Below are positions 22,721-27,931 of a stretch of DNA of 27,931 bases, piece by piece (the first letter of the stretch is position 1; each line of letters opens with the position of its first letter). Position numbers and translations under genes: made by a program. Below the pieces are notes generated by a model that was not told where the DNA came from, ran no database searches, and worked only from the letters and a program-made list of their open reading frames with translations. The stretch lies in contig CAYJGQ010000014.1 in assembly GCA_964369885.1 (NCBI GenBank), forward strand, positions 1 through 27,931, read 5' to 3'. The DNA comes from Heteroruminococcus sp964369885. Lineage in GTDB: Bacteria; Bacillota; Clostridia; Oscillospirales; Ruminococcaceae.

Positions 22721-23296
22721 TTATTTCACCTCAACTATGCGGATATTTTCCGCTTCAAGCGAAACTTCGGACAAAATTACATCCTGAAGCTGTGCCACCT
22801 GCTGATCATCCAGCCCCTGGGCGGCCTTTACAATTACATCCACCTTCTCGGTGTCGTAGTACACCATGCACTCCTCAAAGCCCTTTGCCTTAACAAGATT
22901 TTCAATCTTGCCCTCAATTTCTATGGACTTTGCAAGCTCGGTGGCCTCAAGTGCAAGCTGGGTCTTTTGCTCTGCCGAAAGCTCGGCATCATCCAGCATT
23001 GTGGCCAGCGCCTGCACCGCCTCATCGCGTGATTTACTGCGTGATAATTTTGCCTCGGCAAAATAAGCCTCGCCGTAGCTCTCAACGTTCATCTCCCCCT
23101 CATCCTCCACCGATGAGGCGCCATCGTCCATGTTGGCCTGGGTGTCGGCCGCGTCCTCCTGCATTATGGTCTCGGTCAGGGCAAAGTCACCACCCACGCT
23201 TGAGTACTGATAATTTAGGTAAACCGCTATGCCAAGCGCAAGGATTAGGGCCGATAGTACAATTTGTTTTTTCCCCAAAATCATGTTAAGTTTCAT
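22721..23296 (-). CDS. spoIIIAH: Stage III sporulation protein AH
   Basis: The product has 191 residues, with one N-terminal membrane segment (about 11-27) and an acidic linker. A C-terminal domain (from about 110) has the YscJ/FliF-like ring-building fold expected of SpoIIIAH: AEQKTQLALEATELAKSIE through the VIVKAAQGLDDQQVAQLQDVI stretch. SpoIIIAH sits in the mother-cell membrane and binds forespore SpoIIQ to form the feeding channel. The ATG has GGGAGG eight bases upstream. It is the last gene of the operon. Confidence 0.93.
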   Translation of the reverse strand: MKLNMILGKKQIVLSALILALGIAVYLNYQYSSVGGDFALTETIMQEDAADTQANMDDGASSVEDEGEMNVESYGEAYFAEAKLSRSKSRDEAVQALATMLDDAELSAEQKTQLALEATELAKSIEIEGKIENLVKAKGFEECMVYYDTEKVDVIVKAAQGLDDQQVAQLQDVILSEVSLEAENIRIVEVK

Positions 23297-23328
23297 ACCA
23301 AATGCCTCCCAAATATTAAAGCTATATT

Positions 23329-23922
23329 TTACCCAAGCTTTGTTACAACAACACTGCTACTGCCAATGCCCAGTGCGGCCGACACCGCCTCTGTCACCCT
23401 GCCTACCACCACAGGGTTATCCCCACCGGTGCAAACCACTATTGCGCCCTGAATTTTTGGACGCAGACGGGTGGTCAACAGCGCTTTATCCTCCCCCGAC
23501 TCATCAAGTACAACATATGTATCTTTAAGCTCGGTGGTAAGCTCGTAGGACTCGTTGGTTTTTTCGTTTTGCAGTTGTGACTGCTCCTTGTCAACGGCAT
23601 ATATATACTCCGAGTCCTGACTAAGTGTGACCATTACCTCTACCTCGCCCACCCCCTGCATACTGCTCAAAATGGCCTCAAGCTCATCTGACAGAGCACC
23701 TGCGTAGTCATCGTCACTATTTTGGCTCACCTCCCCTGCCGGCGGGCTTTCATTTTGACTTGATGTCCCCTGATCAAAAAACACAGGTGCCACAATTAAA
23801 ATCATACCCAAAACCCCAAGCCCAACTATCAGCCAGGACCCTTTGCCGCTCTTTAGCAGTTTTTGCACCACTATAATAAAATTTTTAAACCCTTCGTTTT
23901 TCTCATTCTCCATAAGTTCCAC
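23329..23922 (-). CDS. spoIIIAG: Stage III sporulation protein AG
   Basis: The product has about 197 residues. One membrane segment (about residues 34-51) precedes a low-complexity linker and then a ring-forming domain with LEAILSSMQGVGEVEVMVTL, RPKIQGAIVVCTGGDNPVV and a VSAALGIGSSSVVV ending, all characteristic of SpoIIIAG. It forms a large ring in the channel between the two sporulation membranes. The start is GTG at 23922, supported by GGAGG seven bases upstream. An ATG three codons later is weaker. Confidence 0.93.
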   Translation of the reverse strand: MELMENEKNEGFKNFIIVVQKLLKSGKGSWLIVGLGVLGMILIVAPVFFDQGTSSQNESPPAGEVSQNSDDDYAGALSDELEAILSSMQGVGEVEVMVTLSQDSEYIYAVDKEQSQLQNEKTNESYELTTELKDTYVVLDESGEDKALLTTRLRPKIQGAIVVCTGGDNPVVVGRVTEAVSAALGIGSSSVVVTKLG

Positions 23923-23940
23923 GGCTCTTCCTCCGTTTTC

Positions 23941-24423
23941 TCAGCTGTAGCCCATACGAACCGTTATGCCAAGTTCGTAAATTAGGTAGCGGCTTATTTC
24001 CTCATGTCGTTCACGGTAACTATTTGGCAAAACTATCTCCACCACCATGTCCTCGGGTGTTAGGGTACTATGTCCTTCGGTTATATATACTGTGATATCA
24101 CCCTCTATTATGCCCAATTCCTCAAGGTTTTTTTCTGCTGCCTCTACAAGGCTTTCATTTAGGGCGGTATAAAACCCTGCGTTCATCTCGCTTTCTATAT
24201 CTTGAGCTATTTCTTGCTGCTCGGGCTGATTTGGGGTTTCTAAATCCAGAACTAAATCGGGTGCAAAGCTTAAAAATGGCGAGAGCAAACAACAAAGGAA
24301 AAATGCTCCAAGACTCATTCTAAAGACCGAGCTCATGGCCTTATCGGGGGATAAAATTTGCACCATCCCCCCCGTTATGGCGGCGGCACATACTGCAAAC
24401 CCCCATTGGCGCAATTCCTCCAT
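23941..24423 (-). CDS. spoIIIAF: Stage III sporulation protein AF
   Basis: The product has 160 residues, with two N-terminal membrane segments (about 8-28 and 33-55) and a soluble, acidic C-terminal domain. The protein starts MEELRQWGFAVCAAAITGG, typical of SpoIIIAF. The ATG at 24423 shares a base with the spoIIIAE stop (TAATG) and has GGGGGTGGG upstream. A longer frame lies inside spoIIIAE and has no family support. Confidence 0.9.
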   Translation of the reverse strand: MEELRQWGFAVCAAAITGGMVQILSPDKAMSSVFRMSLGAFFLCCLLSPFLSFAPDLVLDLETPNQPEQQEIAQDIESEMNAGFYTALNESLVEAAEKNLEELGIIEGDITVYITEGHSTLTPEDMVVEIVLPNSYRERHEEISRYLIYELGITVRMGYS

Positions 24424-25577
24424 TAGCCCACCCCCTGCCCCACCATCAGCATTATGGTGGTGGATATTATTAGCAGTAGTGTAAAACAAAGTACCATTCC
24501 CAGCAACAGCCCAAGGGTGGTGCCCACAGATTTTAGCAGGGCGCTGATTTTTGAGAGGGAGAGCACCTCGCTTAGCACCCCTGAAATATTTATGGTGACA
24601 TACCAGGCCAACAGTCGTGAGATGACCGGCAGAAATATTGCCGCAGTTCCGATTATGCCATAGGCCCCCACGGTGGTTTTTAGCAGTTTGACACAGCTTT
24701 GAGCCGCCGCAAAGGCCTCGGAGAGCGCCCCTCCCACCACCGGAACAAAACTGCCTATTAAAAACCGTGCTGTCTTGACGGTTATTGTATCTCCGCTTGA
24801 GGATACTATGGAGGATATTGTTAGAAGCCCCACAAATACCGTCATCATAAGCCCCATGGTCCAGGTCAAAATTGTTTTTATGAGCCCCACCGTACCACTT
24901 AGATTTAGGGACGGGGCGGCCGATGAGGCCACCGAAATGCCAAGGTAAATGCCCATAAGCGGCACAAGGGTGTTGGAGGAGAACTGGGCTATCATTTGGC
25001 TAAACCAAAAAATAAACACATGGTAGGTAGAGGCTGTGGCGGGTTGTCCACCTGCGGTTATCACCCCTGTGAAAACGGGTAAAAAAGAGAGCATAAAATC
25101 CGCACAGGCCGATATGGCGTCGGCGGTGGCGGTGATGCAGTCTATAACGGGTAGAGCCACAGCGGTGCATATTGCCACGGTTGACACCACCGAAAACACC
25201 ACCGAAAGCGATCTGCCCTCCGAGGTCACGGTGCTACCCACACCCTCCAAAAAGGCTGAGAGTATTATCACCCCCGACACCGCCATAAGGGTGGCAAATG
25301 GGCTTTTCATGGCATTTGTTATGCTACTAAATATCTCAGAAAACACCTCCGACGGTGTAAGGCTTGTTATACTTTGGGGGCTGATCTTGTCAAGATCCAG
25401 TTCTGATAGCGAGCGACGTGTGGCCTCAGGAAGACTCTGCCAAAGTTCTTCTGCCCCACTTGCCTCAATGTATGGCGCCATTAGGTCGGGTATTTCATCC
25501 TGCTGTGAGGCCTGCACGGTGGGCGAAAAGCCTGTTAGGATAAAAAAAGTGCAAATCAATACCACAATTCTTTTCAT
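24423..25577 (-). CDS. spoIIIAE: Stage III sporulation protein AE
   Basis: The product has 384 residues. A cleavable-type signal peptide (KRIVVLICTFFILTGFSPTVQAS) precedes a polytopic membrane protein with seven or so segments. The family stretch GSFVPVVGGALSEAFAAAQSCV is clear. SpoIIIAE is one of the membrane-embedded components of the mother-cell secretion-like complex. The ATG has AAAGGACGGGG upstream. It lies 21 bases after spoIIIAD. Confidence 0.95.
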   Translation of the reverse strand: MKRIVVLICTFFILTGFSPTVQASQQDEIPDLMAPYIEASGAEELWQSLPEATRRSLSELDLDKISPQSITSLTPSEVFSEIFSSITNAMKSPFATLMAVSGVIILSAFLEGVGSTVTSEGRSLSVVFSVVSTVAICTAVALPVIDCITATADAISACADFMLSFLPVFTGVITAGGQPATASTYHVFIFWFSQMIAQFSSNTLVPLMGIYLGISVASSAAPSLNLSGTVGLIKTILTWTMGLMMTVFVGLLTISSIVSSSGDTITVKTARFLIGSFVPVVGGALSEAFAAAQSCVKLLKTTVGAYGIIGTAAIFLPVISRLLAWYVTINISGVLSEVLSLSKISALLKSVGTTLGLLLGMVLCFTLLLIISTTIMLMVGQGVG

Positions 25578-25598
25578 AGTCCCCGTCCTTTCGATGTC

Positions 25599-25988
25599 CT
25601 ACACCGACAAAAGCCTTGCCGATATACTAAGTAGCTGTGAAAACAACGGCAAACTAACGGCCAGCACCGCCACCTTACCGGCCATTTCCACCTTGGTGGC
25701 AATGGCGCTTTCCCCGGCATCACGACAGGAATCCGAGGCCAACTGCGCCACCACACATATGCCGAGCGCCCGAAATAACACGCCGGCAAATTCGCTGTCA
25801 ATTTGGGCACGATCAAGCAGATTTTGCAGTGTATCTATAACCTCCTGCATGGCAGAAAACACCGAAATGAGAATTATTATACTTGTACAAAGAGCCACTA
25901 TAATACTGTATTCCGGGCGGTATTGGCGCAGTACAAGGGCTAATACCGCCCCAATTATACCAACCCCCACCACTGCGTAAATGTCCAT
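25599..25988 (-). CDS. spoIIIAD: Stage III sporulation protein AD
   Basis: The product has 129 residues with three to four membrane segments. The second half has the conserved FRALGICVVAQLASDSCRDAGESAIATKVEMAGK element, here summarised by LASDSCRDAGESAIATKVE. SpoIIIAD and AC are related small membrane proteins of the channel. The ATG has AGGAGG seven bases upstream. The gap to spoIIIAC is 57 bases. Confidence 0.93.
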   Translation of the reverse strand: MDIYAVVGVGIIGAVLALVLRQYRPEYSIIVALCTSIIILISVFSAMQEVIDTLQNLLDRAQIDSEFAGVLFRALGICVVAQLASDSCRDAGESAIATKVEMAGKVAVLAVSLPLFSQLLSISARLLSV

Positions 25989-26045
25989 TATTAGACCTCC
26001 TATATAGGGAAAAGCCTTGTGTAATGCTATATACCTTTACACGTG

Positions 26046-26240
26046 CTAAAGCCCGAATACGCTTTGGGCTGTTTGAAAAAGCTCGCTAATTTCGTATATG
26101 ATGATCATAAGCACCACGATAAGCCCTGCAAGGGAGGTCAGCATTGCCTGTTCCTCGCGACCCGAGCGCAGTAGTACCTGATACAGCACCGACACGATGA
26201 TGCCTATGGCGGCAATGCGAAATATTAGATCTACTTCCAT
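26046..26240 (-). CDS. spoIIIAC: Stage III sporulation protein AC
   Basis: The product has 64 residues with two membrane segments and the AC-type pattern IFRIAAIGIIVSVLYQVL, then REEQAMLTSLAGLIVVL. The ATG at 26240 is preferred because AAGGA is about ten bases upstream. A GTG at 26249 would lie one base from it. Position between AB and AD confirms the identity. Confidence 0.93.
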   Translation of the reverse strand: MEVDLIFRIAAIGIIVSVLYQVLLRSGREEQAMLTSLAGLIVVLMIIIYEISELFQTAQSVFGL

Positions 26241-26268
26241 TTTGGTCACATCCTTCCAAATAGATGGC

Positions 26269-26772
26269 TTACCACAGTAGTATTACAACCGCTGCACCAC
26301 CAAGTGCACCCACACTGTTGTATAGCCCTGCCAGACGTTTTTTACGGCTTTGCATGTCATCAAGTATATCGAGTAGACGTATGGTACAGGCCTCAATGGC
26401 CGAAAGCTGAGTGTCGAGCGGTGCCCCCCCAAGCCTGTCACAGAGTTGGAGAAGATATGGCGCTACCTCGGGCTGTGCCCAGGGACTAAGCTTTTTTACT
26501 GCCTGCAAAAATACCACAGAAAAATCATGGTTTCCATCATCAACTATGCAGTTTTGCGCAAAAGTGAGGGTGCTAAATTCACGGCGGCAGGCAAGATCGT
26601 TTGCTATTTCGCACATAGGTGCACGTGTCAAGGAAAGTTCCCCCGCCATGCTTTGTAGGTAACGTATTATTGCCCTTAGCTGTGATATCCTGATTGATTT
26701 TTTAAGGTTTAGCCAAAACCCTACCCCCCAACCGCTTATTACTACAAGCAGTGCTCCTAAAAACCTAAGCAT
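26269..26772 (-). CDS. spoIIIAB: Stage III sporulation protein AB
   Basis: The product has 167 residues. An N-terminal membrane segment (about 3-22) and a C-terminal one flank a helical soluble region resembling GspF/PilC-type secretion proteins, as expected of SpoIIIAB. RISQLRAIIRYLQSMAGELS and the KKRLAGLYNSVGALGGAAVV ending are family-like. The ATG overlaps the end of spoIIIAA by eight bases, with GGAGG six bases upstream. Confidence 0.92.
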   Translation of the reverse strand: MLRFLGALLVVISGWGVGFWLNLKKSIRISQLRAIIRYLQSMAGELSLTRAPMCEIANDLACRREFSTLTFAQNCIVDDGNHDFSVVFLQAVKKLSPWAQPEVAPYLLQLCDRLGGAPLDTQLSAIEACTIRLLDILDDMQSRKKRLAGLYNSVGALGGAAVVILLW

Positions 26773-27718
26773 GAAAATCCTCCGATTTTTTTATGTCTGC
26801 AATTTGGCAGGGATATTTTTCACCCTGCAATAATACCACCTGCGAAAATGCACCGGTCGATATTAACGGCTTAAACTGTGGACGGAGTACAAGCTCTCCC
26901 CAACATCCTGCATGCATGGTGGTTATCACCCGCACCCCACACCCAAGTGAGGCCCTCACTGCCTCTATTTCTTCCATTGTGCCTATCTCGTCACAAAGTA
27001 TAATTTGCGGTGACATACTGCGCACCGCCATCATTATTGCCTGACCTTTTGGTATACCGCATAGTAGGTCGGTGCAGGGGCCAAGGTCGTTATGTATTCT
27101 ACCTGCATATGCCCCGGATAGCTCGTAGCGTTCATCTATGACCACCACTTTTTGCGGTGAACCTGCAATGCCTGTGGATAATTGCCGTGCAAGGTCACGA
27201 AGCAGGGTGGTTTTACCACTGCCTGGAGAGCCTACTATTAGTAGGCCGCCGGGCATTCCATGAGGCATGGTACGGCGAATAAGTTGATCGGCCGCCCCCT
27301 GTATTTGTCGTGCTATACGCAGGTTTATGGAGGTTATATCACGTAGGGTGGACACCCTCCCCTGCTCCATGACTGCAATGCCACATAACCCTGCTCGGTG
27401 CCCACCCTCCACCGAGATAAAGCCCATGGGTATCTCGGTTTCGTGGCTGTGCACCGAGTAGCCACATAACCGCCTAAAGCTTTCTCTTATGTGGCGTTTG
27501 GTTATTAGTAGTGCTCGCCCCGGATTTTCGTTGCATCGGCCGTCGGGTTCAAGGAAGTAATTTTTTGAGCCGTCAAATATACTCAGTGGTGAATCAAGGC
27601 GGAGGCGTATTTCCTGTATATGGGGTTTTATTTCCCGCGACATTGCCTTGACTGCTACTGCTACTTCATTATCTAACAAACCCGCCGCCTGCTCAACTCG
27701 TCCGCTTAGCTCCTGCAA
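26765..27718 (-). CDS. spoIIIAA: Stage III sporulation protein AA, ATPase
   Basis: The product has about 317 residues. Walker A is GSPGSGKTT at 163-171 and Walker B is IILCDEIG at 239-246, in the RecA/secretion-ATPase style of SpoIIIAA. The N-terminal part carries HIQEIRLRLDSPLSI and VEGGHRAGLCG. It is thought to power the mother-cell side of the SpoIIIA-SpoIIQ channel. A TTG start at 27718 with AGGGG about seven bases upstream is most likely. The next ATG would remove conserved N-terminal residues. It is the first gene of an eight-gene operon that runs without a break to spoIIIAH. Confidence 0.94.
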   Translation of the reverse strand: MQELSGRVEQAAGLLDNEVAVAVKAMSREIKPHIQEIRLRLDSPLSIFDGSKNYFLEPDGRCNENPGRALLITKRHIRESFRRLCGYSVHSHETEIPMGFISVEGGHRAGLCGIAVMEQGRVSTLRDITSINLRIARQIQGAADQLIRRTMPHGMPGGLLIVGSPGSGKTTLLRDLARQLSTGIAGSPQKVVVIDERYELSGAYAGRIHNDLGPCTDLLCGIPKGQAIMMAVRSMSPQIILCDEIGTMEEIEAVRASLGCGVRVITTMHAGCWGELVLRPQFKPLISTGAFSQVVLLQGEKYPCQIADIKKSEDFHA

Positions 27719-27810
27719 TCTTCATCCCCTGCCTTTCCATCTTGTTTTATGTTATTTCTGCATGTCCCAAAATAGAACTGATTGTGTGAAATTTTATCTC
27801 CACAAACCCG

Positions 27811-27870
27811 TAAGACCGTGTGGACACTGTCCCCACACCCCTGTCACAGACCGTGGGGGGTTTGCCCCCC
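27811..27870. repeat. Dispersed hairpin-rich intergenic repeat, copy C (degenerate)
   Basis: TAAGACCGTGTGGACACTGTCCCCACACCCCTG matches copies A and B, with a changed stem arm, but lacks the CCACCTTTTTCAAAAGGTGG hairpin. It is followed by a second unit ACCGTGGGGGGTTTGCCCCCC, equivalent to the second unit of copy A. The region 27719-27931 holds no supported gene. It lies upstream of spoIIIAA. Confidence 0.7.
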
Positions 27871-27931
27871 CCCCCCCAAAAATTTTTTAAAAATTTTGCC
27901 CCCAAAAATTGACCCCCCCCCCCCGTAGGGG
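27865..27931. other. Low-complexity C-run end of the window
   Basis: Two long C runs (about 13 at 27865 and 12 at 27913) surround an A5-T6-A5-T4 stretch. The pattern is unlike the rest of the window and may reflect homopolymer errors or a collapsed repeat at a contig edge. Confidence 0.6.

Noticed and set aside
25036..25980. A 314-codon plus-strand frame opposite spoIIIAE and spoIIIAD
   Set aside because: It is a mirror of two clearly recognised sporulation genes, has no ribosome site and a Ser/Thr/Ala-rich composition expected of an antisense frame.
27719..27810. A sigma-E promoter before spoIIIAA
   Set aside because: A CATAAAAC near 27750 loosely resembles a sigma-E -10, but no -35 element lies at the required 13-15 base spacing. 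The promoter is expected from biology but not supported by this sequence.

Overview
The window looks like chromosome from an endospore-forming, strictly anaerobic member of the Clostridia. A family such as Oscillospiraceae is plausible, but that is inference from gene content and style, not a database result. The main supports are a complete eight-gene spoIIIA operon, a complete Rnf ion-pumping ferredoxin:NAD+ oxidoreductase operon, Firmicute-type housekeeping gene order (asp23-nusB-xseA-xseB-ispA-tlyA-nadK-argR-recN), strong Shine-Dalgarno sites and moderate GC. Every convincing gene lies on the minus strand, so transcription runs from high to low coordinates.

Layout in transcription order. 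(1) 27718-22721: spoIIIAA to spoIIIAH, the mother-cell half of the feeding-tube channel between mother cell and forespore. (2) 22690-22717: a vegetative-type promoter that restarts transcription for asp23. A strong terminator-like hairpin follows asp23. (3) 22200-13953: a tightly packed housekeeping run of nusB, a TsaD/Kae1-like paralogue, xseA, xseB, ispA, a YuiD-type divergent PAP2 protein, tlyA, nadK, argR and recN. (4) 13952-13428: a gene-free, structured region carrying a dispersed repeat, then a promoter and tyrS. (5) 12003-5603: a promoter, an inverted repeat in the leader, a Gx (HepS1-like) membrane protein, and rnfC-D-G-E-A-B, closed by a strong terminator. (6) 5549-5233: a self-contained transcription unit for a 62-residue cysteine-rich DUF6485-type protein. 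(7) 5131-100: a DUF4358 lipoprotein, an MBOAT O-acyltransferase, a DHHW/AlgX-like partner and a MurJ-type flippase, together resembling an envelope-polymer acylation and export set.

The most notable point is rnfG. It encodes three FMN-binding domains in tandem instead of one. The second and third share a 95-residue block whose DNA is identical at 285 of 286 positions, while the flanks have diverged. Also worth attention are a hairpin-rich intergenic repeat present three times (positions 1, 13601 and 27811), a 9-bp inverted repeat just downstream of the Rnf promoter, a cysteine-rich C-terminal tail on RnfE, and the absence of dxs from its usual place beside ispA. No tRNA, rRNA, CRISPR array, insertion sequence or prophage was seen. 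The last ~70 bases hold long C runs and may be a poorly resolved contig end.
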